From: Apostichopus japonicus
Taxonomy: Eukaryota > Echinodermata > Holothuroidea > Aspidochirotida > Stichopodidae
Direction: 5' to 3'
Length of the DNA: 64,000 bases
NCBI RefSeq assembly: GCF_037975245.1
Contig: NC_092563.1
Location: 15,324,094-15,388,093 of the forward strand
The notes below the pieces were generated by a model. That model was not told the origin of the DNA. It saw only the letters and a list, made by a program, of their open reading frames with translations, and did no database searches. The translations under genes were made by a program, and so were the position numbers. Shown here in pieces: positions 36,870 through 48,218 of the stretch (the stretch's first letter is position 1; each line of letters begins with the position of its first letter).

Positions 36870-38815
36870 AGCAAGATGTTACCTCCACTGATGTATCCCA
36901 GAATGCATCTACCACTGACTCATACACGTCATCTGGAGGTTCATGCTCTGTCAGTGATAGTGAAATTATCCACGCCGATCATCCAAGTGACGTCACTATC
37001 TCCATTGACGATCCCTGCACGGGATCCCAGCTAAGGTAAGCTATCATGTACTTGACATCTCTCTAATAAATCGCCGCATGTATTATAACTGATAAACACA
37101 TTTTCTCAAACATTGCCGATCCCCTCTTTTCTTCCCAACCTGCCAAACCATCCTTCGTCAGTCCCATGTATTCCTCCTACAACTAGAAAATGACGTAATT
37201 GTTATTATTATTATTGTTTTGTTTGTTCTTTTTTTCCGTTTTAAAACAAGTATAAGGCTGTCATTAACTTCCTCAGAATGGTAACCACTTTTGATCAAAC
37301 ATAGGGAAACATTATTGGAACAATGTACTGAGAGGAAATAATGTTTGCCAATTTTATGTATCACTCCCTGTAAATACATCTGTACTTGCAATGATGAACA
37401 CAAAAAGAGAGATCCTCAGGGGGGGGGGGGCAGCATGATGAGGGAAGGGCGTGAGTACAGTAGGGGAAGCGGCAATGTTCAAGTCTTTATGAAAGTTTGG
37501 CCTGGTCGGTTACTTGAAGTAATTTGATTTTACAGTTACATTTCTTTGTCATTTGACCGCTTCGACCCAGTTATTGGTGAATTCCGCAATGACGTAATGT
37601 TGCGGCATGTATTGTACGGTATAATATACTACGTCTGTCACAAATATGTTACAAAGAGCTACACTGATAATTGCTTTTTACTCCTCAGCTCACAAGACAC
37701 TACATCCAGTGATGAGCTTCGCGTCTCCTCTGTCTGTGAGAGGATGGGACTTTCTAATGTTCCCTACATCCCTCCAGGAGATCTGGAAGAGGTTGAGGAT
37801 GAGTGGGGTATGCCCATCTTTCTAGGAGGAGGTGGTAATGGAGCTGTACAACTGATGAGAATCAAATCAACTCAAGTACTTTGTGCAGTCAAGACTCAGT
37901 ACAAACATCTTAATGAAAAAACTGCTGGACAGGTAAATAACATAATGACATTAACTGAATTTTAAGCAGCTATTATTGATTGAGATAATCTTTCTCGGCT
38001 ATTACACCTGAACAATAGGTGTCACAAATTTTGTCCACTTTTCGACCGATACTTACATGAAAAAGCTTCTAGGTGGCAAAATCAATTATTTGGTTATAAA
38101 TCTAGTTTGGAGTTTGATATTGTTTGATCAATTTCATGTACAGTAAAAGTCGGTAAGTTTGGTCGAATTACTGTCTAACTATACACACATACACAAAAAG
38201 CTCCTTCAACGCATTTGGCGATAAATAGCATAACATCTATGAACACAATATTATACCATTCAGAGAGTTATCGAAATAACCTGTATACTGCTACAAATTA
38301 TCACAATTATTCACAGAAAGGGGAGAGCATGGCCTTCCACGAGTTCATGACTTTACGGTAGAACTTGCTTTTACACCATTAAGTTACTTTTTTTCTTCTT
38401 CTTCTACTTCTCTTTTCAGAACTTTGCACGTGATGACGTGAAGTTAGAGTTTTGACAGCATTACAAGGCTTGGAGTGCATTCCAACATTTCTCGGCGCCA
38501 CTTTGCCCCAAGATGATGGACCTTTACCGCTATCGTGCAAGAGTTCGTCACAAACGGTCAATCGTACACTGCAACGTTACTCTATGATGTCACTGAAAAG
38601 CGTCTTATCACCAAAGATAATTCTTTACAGGTGGCGATGGATATCTGTCTGGCTCAGAGGGACATGCACGCCAGATATTGGATGCATTGCGACATCAAAT
38701 CGGACAACATTCTGTTGCTGAGAACCTCTGGGATGACGTTGACAGCATTGGATCATGGGAACCAACTCAGGATATATTTCCATCGGAGTCAAATTCAAAA
38801 TCAAGTTGATTGATT
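36870..38815 (+). pseudogene. Protein-kinase-like gene inside the Harbinger core, frameshifted
   Basis: Three exon-like blocks have good splice sites. The first, 36,870-37,035, is Ser/Thr/Asp-rich ('QDVTSTDVSQNASTTD'). The second, 37,689-37,932, carries 'MPIFLGGGGNGAVQLM', a glycine-rich ATP loop, and 'LCAVKTQYKH' with the candidate ATP-binding Lys. The first donor and second acceptor agree in phase. The third starts at 38,420 and reads, across two frameshifts near 38,450 and 38,533, 'LTALQGLECIPTFLG', then 'IVQEFVTNGQSYTATLL', then the catalytic-loop-like 'HCDIKSDNILL' and 'LDHGN' in the DFG position. Typical kinases have HRDLKxxN and DFG, so two key motifs are altered (HCD keeps the Asp). 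No activation segment or C-lobe end is seen before 38,815. It precedes the transposase on the same strand and looks like a gene carried by the element. Confidence 0.6.
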
Positions 38816-39391
38816 CCTGTTTGACATTAAACACGAATGATTTAGAAAAATATTTAAAATTTACCGATGAAAGACAGGCCGAGGTGATGAATGAGATCCG
38901 AATTTTCTGCATTAAAAAAAGTTGAGAAATCTGCAATTTTAAGCACGATCTGAATTGGGGTTTCAACCTCTTCATTCTCTCTGCACAACTCTGAAAAGAC
39001 AACTCATCACCATCTTTTACTGGTGTCTCCTTCATTCCTTCTCCATACCCTCCTAGTGTCGCTTATGTTGTTGAATGAGGCCTTCAGCGCATTTTCTAAC
39101 CCACTATCTTTTTCTTGTCTCTCTTTGTTCCTTCTGTTGGTTTTTTTCATTTAACGGGTGTTTCATCACCATCACATGTGCTTGTTGATGGTTTTGAGTC
39201 GACGGTTGGCTCTTCTGGCGATGGTGACGGGGCAGGCGACACTGCTTCACTTGTACTGTGAAAAGAGCCGTAAAAAATCAAAGCAATAGTTCCTTCTCAA
39301 TTCAATATTCCAGACTTTGTTTCCAATCTCAATGTTCCTTGAAAAAAATTCTTGGACTGACAACTCTCCTCAATATTTACCCTTTTTTCAG

Positions 39392-40124
39392 ATTTTTGGC
39401 CACTGGGGAATCTTTTCGTTCCATCGCATTTGACTATCGTGTAGGATACACCACACTTGGTAGTATTGTTGGTGAAGTTTGTAAGATGATATGGAATCGG
39501 TTGTCAACCGTTTTCATACCAGTTCCAAACACCAGTAGCAAATGGAAATTGATTGCAGCTAATTTTTGACGAAGTGGCAATTCCCACATGGCTTGGGGGC
39601 AGTAGATGCAAACATATTGTTATGAAGGTGCCACCTAATTCCGGATGACTTTATTTCAATTTTAAGAACACATTCTCTACAGTCCTCATGGCATTAGTTG
39701 AGGCGAACTTACAATTCATTGGCATTGATATTGCTGATGGTGGTGTCTTTGCCAATTCAAACTTGGGAAAAGCTATTGCAGCCAATAGTTTATACAGCTA
39801 CCAGATGATTCAACCCTACCAGAAGCGGAACACTTTGGAAAAGTCCCATATGTGTTTGTCGGTGATGAGGAGTTTCCACCGCAAAATCATATCTTCCGTC
39901 CATACCCTGGGAGGGGTTGTCCGCACGATCAGCAAATTTTTTATATGAGATTTTCAACAGTACGAAGGATTGTTGAGAACTGTTTCGGTATACTGGCTGC
40001 TCGGTGGAGAGTTTTCCACACAAAAATTGCAGTTCGAGCAGAATGGGTGAACGACATTGTCAAGGCAACATGTGTTCTTCACAATCTTCATAAAAAGAGA
40101 TACAACCCCAGCCCAAATTACTGA
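39392..40124 (+). pseudogene. PIF/Harbinger transposase (HARBI1-like), degenerate
   Basis: Blocks read 'FLATGESFRSIAFDYRVG', 'GSIVGEVCKMIW', 'MALVEANLQFIGID', 'ADGGVFANSNLGKA', then in another frame 'YVFVGDEEFPPQN', 'FRPYPGRG', 'RRIVENCFGILAARWRVF' and 'VKATCVLHNLH'. These are the hallmarks of Harbinger DDE nucleases, which excise and integrate DNA together with a Myb/SANT-like partner. A first Asp ('LGAVD'), the Asp of 'ADGGVF' and the Glu of 'VENCFG' are present. The usual GxxGRxS before DGGVF is deleted, and stops or frameshifts near 39,567, 39,650 and 39,800 break the frame. A good acceptor (ccttttttcag) starts the block. It converges with the MADF gene on the other strand. Confidence 0.85.
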
Positions 40125-40744
40125 ACTGAACCAAGGATGTGAAAGAATGGCAGTAGAAGGCCTAAGAAACATTCCTCGGATTGGAAACAGAGCTGGGGTA
40201 GAGGCCATCCAATGCAGGGAATTTATTTAAGGAGTATTTCAACAAAGAAGCTCCAGTTAAATGGCAAGAATCCCATGTGACTCGAGGTATTTTCATGGCA
40301 TGAAGTGTCAAACTGAAAACATGCCCCAACAGAATATGCTTACCTTCCAATTGAAGTCGAACCACCATACACTTCACCATCAAGAGATATCTCACCCCCA
40401 GATGGAATGTTGCTCTCAGTACTGTAGTAGAAAGAGATAAAGATGTTGCATTTGTGTTGTATAACATATTGCTTCATTTGTACAAGTACTTTTCAATAAC
40501 AGGTGGTGGTTGTTCTGGTTAACACAAACTGAACCCTGTAAAAATCTGATCATATCCCCCATTGAATTAAACTGCAGTAATTACCGACATTTTAAAGCCA
40601 AATTTATTTTTCCTTCAGCAAGCAAGCACAACATGTAATTTTGTCAGCATGTCAAATAGATCATTGCCAATTAATACATAGCCAGGATACGGACTTTTGA
40701 TGAGGATTGTTTAATTATCTCAGAATTTGACTGTTTTTAAATTA

Positions 40745-43700
40745 TTACTTATTTTCTTCAATAAACTGGTCAAGAAAAGACATCATCTCGAAATATTTCC
40801 ATTTCTGTGCCTTTTCGGGAGCCTGTCCACTTTTCTTTGTTCTACTTCTCTGCGTTTCTTCATGTAAGTGTCCCGTTGGTTTCGCCACCCTTTCTTCCAC
40901 TCCGATGCTGAAATGATGAAGGAAATATCCTAAATAAGCTCATTGGAAGTTGCATCAAAGTTTCTCCACTCTCCAGTGTATCATTATGCTTATTGATAAA
41001 GAAAATGATTAAACAAGGACTGTAATTTTCCACATTTGCTTTTTCAATCCCTAAAATATGTAACTTATACACTACACAAATATCTGATGACTATGAAGCA
41101 ACTGTACTTGGACAATGACCAGTCCTTACTACATATGCCCTTACTTTATATACAGCATGTCCCTATTTTCGTGTGTCGCCTAAGTTCATGCACCCCAATG
41201 TTTGTCTTGTTTGCACCAAGGGAGGAAGGCATATACCATAGGGCAGTTCCGTAAACTAGTAAACCTTTTCACCAAAACTTTAAAAACGTTGAATCATTAC
41301 ATATAGGGTATCAGATTAAAGCTAAAACTCTGAAGTTTCATAATATTTAGCTAATTTTCACAGAACACATTGTTTTCAGGCAGATTAAGGTGTGTATTAG
41401 TCAACCAAAAAAATCTCAAATTTGCTTCACAAAAATTACCCAAAAACAAAATGCCTATTTTTGCCTGTGTATCTTCAGAGGAATAAATATTCTTGGATTT
41501 GCTGAAGTGATATAATATATAGATTCAGTTGACAAACAGATAAAGTTGCAGGGATTTTCAGTTTTCTGAGAATAACTTTTTGTACAAATGTAAATTGTCA
41601 TGTGTACGTCCGTCACAGAAAAATCACATTTTTAAAATTTCATACAGAAGGAGGTACCCAGATTTCAAGACATCTACAATTCAATGCACATTTTGAACAC
41701 TCAATAACTACATAATGTGCCTTTAATCCCTAGGATTTTATTTTTTCAGAAAATGCTGTGACAGACGTACGTATTTTCGTACGTCCGTCACGTACGTCCG
41801 TCACGTGTACGACCGTCACATTATTTTTGTTTAGATAAACAATGTATTTTAACATGTTTATCACTACAGTACCTCTGAATTTAATAATCAAACCCATTTA
41901 GTCATTAACACAGATATTAGGTAGTTTTGTGGATGCTTCATTAGCATAAATGTAGTGGTATGCAAACATTGCATACTTCAGTGTCAACTAGCATATATGT
42001 GTTATTGGAATTAGCACTTGGCAAAATATCAAAGAAATGGCATGGTATTGAACCACATGTTCAGTATGCTATTGTCTACATTGATATAACACTTTCATCT
42101 GAAAGCCTTGTTCACATTAGAAAACACACAGAGGGGATCTGACCGAATCATATCCCCTGCTCGAGATCAACATCCTAATGTAAATACTATCCTTCTCAGG
42201 GTCAGACCGCAACATGTTGGTCCCCTGTTCTGGGGGGTATCGGTTCCAGAGTGTGAAGACTCAGGGACCAAAGTGACCGGAGATCAAGGCAAACAAACTA
42301 CATAACACCATGTCTGTTCCACTCACTATTAGGCAAACTAACCATGGACATATATATGGAACTATTAGCTACAAATTATTTGTTTGTGTACAACATTGTT
42401 TCTTGTATATAGTTCTGCCATTTATTCTTCCCTCTGACCATAAGGTTTCCTTTCAATATCCAACACACTGTATATTTTACACTGTGTTCAACTATTTTTA
42501 GTAAATAATAAATCAGTTTTAGAAGGAAGATTGTCTGAGAGTCATCAAAAACTGTTATTGCAATTGTTAGTATTTTGTTACCGCTGTAGTATGCATGTTA
42601 TTGTTTTGATGTAATTTGTTCTACATTTGCTTTAGGTTCATTACCTTTTGTGTTGGGTTTCAGGTATCATTATGTGGAAGAAAAGTTAATTTTGAACCAC
42701 ATGTGCTCATAGTTTTATGTTGGTGGACAGAGTTACCAGATGGTTCTTCCTTAACTTCACAGTGTTTGTGTGTATTACCTTTATACATGTTTCATAGTTG
42801 CTATACTAACCAAGGGTGTGCCGCTGTATCTCTGTATCTTGACATGAGATATTTAAGAACTATTGCCAGTTAATGCTCTCATAGCTATTCAGCAGTACTG
42901 CTGAATAGCTATTTGTAGTATGCACACCCTGGTTATAACACTGACTTCACTTGTTATAACAGTGTTATAACACTGACTTCTTTCTCCCACTTTCACCTCA
43001 ATATTGAATCAATATACACTGCATGCAGAAGTTAGTGACACTCATCTTTATTAGAAATTTGCCATACACTTTGTGCATTTGCACTTTTGTGAGAGTCACC
43101 ATACAAATATTGTAACTTCCTCTTCATTGACTCAGAGTGGGAAATCAGAGCTGGAGCATGAGTTCAAGTGTGAACACTAAAATAGGAGATTTTGGAAACA
43201 TATTTGCAGTTAAATTGTCAACACAGGACTAAGAACAGGGGATCCAATGTGAACACAGCCTAAGAACTCCTGAAGCAATACAACACAATGTATCACACAT
43301 CTGAAGTTCTGAATTTCTTGTTTGCTGAAATGTGCTGTTATGTCATCCATACAGATGCTTGCAGCATGTATGTATTCTAATAAAAAAAAAAATTGTCAAG
43401 TAAATAAACAGGGTGTGAAGAAAAGTGAAAGAAAAATGGTTTGGTGCTCATACCATTAATAAAGACCCATCATTCTGACCCACTAAAGAACTTCAACTCC
43501 CTAGGGGTCTAACATCTGTATTGTTTGAAATGATGCACACAAAATTTTAAATGAGCTTACCATTGATGATTTGCATAAAACTTAAAGTGAAATATAAATT
43601 TCCAATAGAATAGAAATTTTGTGAGAGGGTACAGGTAAACCTTCTTTTCACTATTACTTTTACCTAAGTTGTTCCATTAGCCACAAGTAAATGAGCTGCA

Positions 43701-45240
43701 TTATTGTGTACATCTGTCAACAATGGAAACTCTGGGTAAAGCTCTGTCACAAATTAAAATTTTAGGGATACCAAGTAGCACTTTTGTTTGTGACGGACGT
43801 ACATTTACTATATAATTTCACACGTGTACGTCCGTCACAAAAAATTGTACGTCCGTCACAGAGGAATTTTTGAATATATTGCAGGGAAGTGGTATAGGTT
43901 TCAACTGCTTGTTTACTGATATGTGTAGTTAAGAGTCTTCTTCATAACATGTATAATAGTTTTTAATTGCATCCCATCCCAATTCACAGAAATTTTCAAA
44001 AGAAAATTACGATCTGAAAAAGTCACTTTCTCTGGGTACGTCCGTCACAGGGAGGTTTTTTGAGTATTTTTGTAGTTTATTTAGATGGACAAGGAATGAA
44101 ACTCCATACAAGAATAGTACAAGGTAGATGTTCCATAAAACCCAAATGAAAAGTTATCTCCTATATATAGCCATTGAGATATGGATCAACAAACTGTCCG
44201 AAATGTGCGTCCGACTTTACGGAATTGCCCCATAACAATACATTTAACTCCTAATGTAACTATGTTTTAGAACTCCAAAATGTTTTTTTTTTTTTATGCC
44301 ACTAAGCATGTGGGACCTGGGCCTAAGCTTTGTTCTAAGGTCGGCTAAACCAGCACAGAAAATAAAGATCATGCAATATAATTTTTAATTGTTGTGGGTT
44401 TTTGGAGAAAGCAAAGTACCATGCATGAAATTAGGCACCATAGGCGTTTTTAACAGTAATGTGAACTGCATTGATTAAATAATTAGCTCCTTCGGTCACA
44501 AGGAATCGTTATGTTGTACAAAATTTTGGAAAAAAGGACTCAAAACATAGGCCTAGGCCTATTTGGCGTTGTTGCAGTTATTGTTCAATTTTTTTCATTT
44601 CCATTATCACAGAAATTACTTAGGCCCTAATTCGATTTCTGAGTTCATCATTATTTTGGCCTATATTTAGTCCTCCCCATGCAACATAGACCAGGCCTAG
44701 GCCCCTACGTCTAACAAGCTAAAGGTGAGTTCATAGTCATATTTATAATCATCATAGTCAAAGTTTCTCAATCGGTGATGCTTGGCCTAGTACTTCTACA
44801 CGTAAGCCTAGTCTAGTACCAGTACATACCATGTCTAACTGCCGATCTATAAAACCGTCCCTTCTTATAAAAATGGTCTTATGTTTGCCATCATACACAA
44901 TTCAGTGTTAACGACAAAGCTTGGTCAATAATGATATTGAATAGGCCCTAAACCGAAGGTACGACTATGAGTGTGAGCAGCACGAAGTTGGCCTATGCTT
45001 CTAACGTTAGACCTAGCCTAGGCATCATTACCATGGATTACGTTAGGTTAGGCCTCAGACCTACTCACCGTGAATTTCTTCTCTGTTCATCACGTTGACA
45101 ATGCTCTGCCAAACGTTATAACATAGCCGGGCATCCCTGTGCTCAGGAAGTCTAGCATCGTAGAGACACGGATGCTTCCTAATCAGTTCGATGAGCTGTT
45201 CATTCTCTAAGAAACTCAAATCGTGTTTTCCTCTCGGCAT
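40745..45240 (-). CDS. MADF (Myb/SANT-like) protein, Harbinger partner, one frameshift
   Basis: Exon 1 (45,240-45,069) reads 'MPRGKHDLSFLENEQLIE', 'LIRKHPCLYDARLPEH' and 'NVWQSIVNVMNREEIHG', ending at a GTGAGT donor in phase 1. Exon 2 (40,907-40,745) follows a TTTCAG acceptor and reads 'SEWKKGWRNQRDTYMK', then after a one-base shift 'TKKSGQAPEKAQKWKYF' and 'EMMSFLDQFIEENK' before the stop. This is a MADF domain, a trihelix DNA-binding module, whose last helix normally reads W..LRDxYxKE. About 110 residues is a plausible length. Harbinger elements need such a DNA-binding partner beside the nuclease, and the convergent layout with the transposase fits. An in-frame ATG at 45,300 would add 20 residues. 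The frameshift near 40,862 probably inactivates it. Its 4.2-kb intron holds a separate TIR element (41,241-44,230). Confidence 0.75.
41237..44234. mobile_element. 2,990-bp TIR element with subterminal TACGTCCGTCAC repeats
   Basis: The element is 41,241-44,230. The left end GGGCAGTTCCGTAAA is matched by the right end TTTACGGAATTGCCC (one mismatch). It is flanked by CATA at 41,237-41,240 and 44,231-44,234. The 12-mer TACGTCCGTCAC occurs at 41,605, 41,780, 41,793, 43,827, 43,848 and 44,037, inverted at 43,790, with a one-mismatch copy at 41,808: all within about 600 bp of an end, none in the middle. Clustered subterminal motifs are usual transposase-binding sites. No transposase was recognised inside, so it is non-autonomous or novel. 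Superfamily unassigned. It sits in the MADF intron. Confidence 0.75.
42881..42912. repeat. 32-bp perfect palindrome
   Basis: ATAGCTATTCAGCAGT is followed directly by ACTGCTGAATAGCTAT, its reverse complement. It lies near the middle of the 2,990-bp TIR element. A short tandem 'gttataacactgacttc' repeat follows at 42,932-42,980. Confidence 0.95.
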
Positions 45241-45720
45241 TTTTCTTTGTTTGGCAAGCCACAGTGGTCGTGGGGTCGAAATAGTATTGCGTGCTGGCAT
45301 GATGACGTCATATCATCTGTTCATCGTATATGCGGCTAGCATCCGAATGGCCGTTCCAATCGCTACATGAAGCAATCAAAGTAATCGCATGAGTATCTGC
45401 ATTCGAAAACGCATCCGTGCAGATGGAATCGCATCCGTTGAATGCAATGAGAGCGTTTTTGCCGCTTCCGTATCCGTGTTTATGGAATCCATAGTTCTGA
45501 TGCGGAGACTTTCTCAACTGTGCGTGGAGAGACAGGCTGAGTACGTTGGTATTTGATAGTTAATTTAGATTCAGTGTAACATGGGCCTACGTACCACCGC
45601 TAAGTAGCTACAATATAGTCTCCCTCCTCTCCTGACTCTCTCAAGAGTTGTCATGGTTACTTCATTATCCACGATCGTGATAATACTCACTAATATATAA
45701 TATACAGAGTTAATACGTAC

Positions 45721-45788
45721 CTTCCTCTTTGGCGGTTCTGCTTGATCTTCACTTGTCTTCTTCTGTAAAGTTTTCTTCCCATGATGAA
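45721..45788 (-). CDS. Exon-like segment in the right arm (copy of 35,996-36,063)
   Basis: The 68-nt segment has a strong acceptor (attgttttcag) and donor (GTACGT) on the minus strand. One frame reads 'HHGKKTLQKKTSEDQAEPPK'; the alternative frame 'MGRKLYRRRQVK' is also open. It reads inward towards the MADF exon at 45,240. Differences from the left copy are spread over both frames, so selection on one frame is not evident. Confidence 0.4.
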
Positions 45789-47409
45789 CTGAAAACAATA
45801 AAACGACATACAGACATTACCTGAGCAATATGGTTATGTTCTGGTGTTAATACAAACAAGTGATTTATTCTAGTTTCAACAGACGAAAGCTGAAAATAGG
45901 TTAAGAACTTATGATGATGATAACGCTTAGATTGTTATTGCCTGCATTATATATTGGAGGTCAATTTTCCCGTTTCACTTTACATCTTCCATAACGATAT
46001 GAAGTAAGGTAATTGAATGCAATCAAAGATGAAATGAAAATTGCGGAGAAAGAGTGAGCTCAACTTACCAATTTTACCAAAGAAGATGAAGAAATCTCGT
46101 AAAAAGATGAGAGTAGATTCTCGATAAACAAATCGCTTTGTTCGCAATGTAAAGTAATGTTGACATCACTAGATGTAAACATGGTCCATGGTTAGCTTCC
46201 ATTATGGTGTAACAATGGGTCACTCCAGTGAAGGGTTAACTGCATTTAATTATTACGTAATACTGGTCCATTGGCGCACCGAGAAATGTCCAATCTAACA
46301 ATTTTACAAAATAAAACCTGATTTGATATCCGACGAGGACCGTAACTTGATGTTTACATGTAAACAGAATTGTATGTCACATATGTGGCAATAAGATAAG
46401 AACTTGTATGTAAATATTCAGCTCATCCAATGTGTGTGAGAGTCCTTTTCGAACGAGAATACATAAACACGCACTTTTAAAGTGATATTACTAAACTATA
46501 GTGATTCCATGTAATTTGAATAGCGCGCGCCGAAGGCGCTATAACATACGGTACATATCTGAGTGATTCTATCAGGGGTCTAAACGTCTTAGCGAGAAGC
46601 GCACGCAAAAAATGACACCGTACGCTGTTATTTTCCAGCGGAGGCGCTGGATCGGTGACTGTTTTAAACTTCTCATACACAAGAACGTGAAGCCAGAAGC
46701 GTACGCCGCGCGTCAACACACGTACATTTCTTACAATGTGAATTATTTGCAGTGCGTTCGTATATCCTTTAATGACGAAGCCAACTTGCGCGTAAATGCG
46801 TGGGTAGGCTATCCGGTTGACTTGGTTATTTATTTCGTGAAACTGCTTTGCCGTATACAGAATTACATATAAGGAACCATAACAGGATCAATCTATTGCC
46901 TTCGGCGCTATGCACAATACGTTTCAGGTGCGTATCCAGGGGGGGGCGTTGGGGCGCGCGCCCCCCGGGTAAGGAAAAGAGGAGAAAAAAAAGAGAAGAA
47001 AAAAGGGAAAAGGAGGGGGAAAAAAGAAAAGGAGGAGAGAAAGGAAGGGAAAAGAAAAAGAAAAAAAGAGAGAAAAGGGAGAAAAGGAGGGAGTAGAAGA
47101 TAGCCAAGACCTCGGGAAGAGAAAGAGGAACAGTCATAGTTAAAGCGCTGATCCCTATTATATACACAGGGTAGCCAGTGACAGATCAAGGATTACGGAG
47201 GGGTGTGCGCCTCACCCTACCCCTTACACCGACAACTCCATTTTTGACGTTTCCATTTTTCCTCTCTCACTAATGTATCTATATAAATACAATATATGGT
47301 CTATCATAACGCGTGTGTGTGGACGCCTTAAACAATTGTACAATTGTGCTATATGGAACCAACTGTGGCTGGTCTTGAACTCGACCGAATCGTCGGGGAA
47401 CATGACGCA

Positions 47410-47660
47410 TTTCGGGAAGGGGCGACCGCACTCCCCCCCCCCCCCCCCGAGCAAATTTTCTTTATAATATCGTTAGTAATTTCAAAATAGACAATGCTTA
47501 GATGCAACTTACAAGGCCTGGGAAGTGTCATTTCCAGCGATCTGGCAGGCATTTTCGGCCAAAATTTTTCTTGTACGCTTCGCGCCAACTCATGGTGGCG
47601 CTTCGCTTAGATAGTTTGCCTATAGGCTTCGCCCCTCCCTTGGCAATTACTCGCTACACT
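47410..47660. mobile_element. Nested partial copy of the 13.3-kb MITE family
   Basis: The segment has a C-run, then 'tataatatcgttagtaattt', 'gatgcaacttacaaggcctg', 'cagcgatctggcaggcattt' and 'cttgtacgcttcgcgccaac', in the same order as 13,295-13,586. Its ends are eroded. It lies within the larger 46,925-48,890 insertion. Confidence 0.7.
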
Positions 47661-47754
47661 CTTGTTCGAATTTGTAAAGCAAAGAGCAGATATAAATATC
47701 ATATCAGTGAGCATTGAAATGCATGTTCCACGATGATCAGCCTAAAAAACTGTC

Positions 47755-48218
47755 TATGTGTGTATTCAAAGGCGTAGGAGCCCAATTGGATTTGGGGCTG
47801 TAACGACTCGCCCGAAAAAAAGCCACAATTTTTTCGCGCAAGAAGCGCGCGTCCAACATATCGATGCCAATATCATATAAGCAAGCATCGGTCATTACAT
47901 TGCATGGCATCGTGTACCGCACGGTCCGTCAAAGTTGCACAGTATACCGACGGATGCTAATGTAAACAACCAAATGTCTTATGTAGATGGAGAAAAAGCA
48001 TACAGATCCATCTATATCAAAACTCTCTTTTACAGTAGTAATGTCGGCCAAGCTTACAACTTTATTTTAATTACCAAGGATATCATTTTTAAGCTATTCG
48101 TTGCTATTTATGTTTCTTTCATGCAGTAGGTGCCCGAAAAATGGGAAAAATTTGGTTGCGGGGGGGGGGGGGGGGGGGCTGCAGCCCGCCTCCTACGGGA
48201 CCTACGCCTATGTGTGTA
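47755..48218. mobile_element. Nested 444-bp MITE with short inverted ends
   Basis: The element is about 47,765-48,208. The left end 'AGGCGTAGGAGCCC' (after TTCA) matches the right end 'GGGACCTACGCCT'. The flanking direct repeat TATGTGTGTA lies at 47,755-47,764 and 48,209-48,218; because it contains a TG run, the exact duplication length (8-10 bp) is ambiguous. A 20-base G run lies near the right end. Confidence 0.7.

Noticed and set aside
46826-47189. Frames rich in Lys/Glu or Ser/Phe
   Set aside because: Produced by a purine-rich low-complexity tract inside a transposon insertion.
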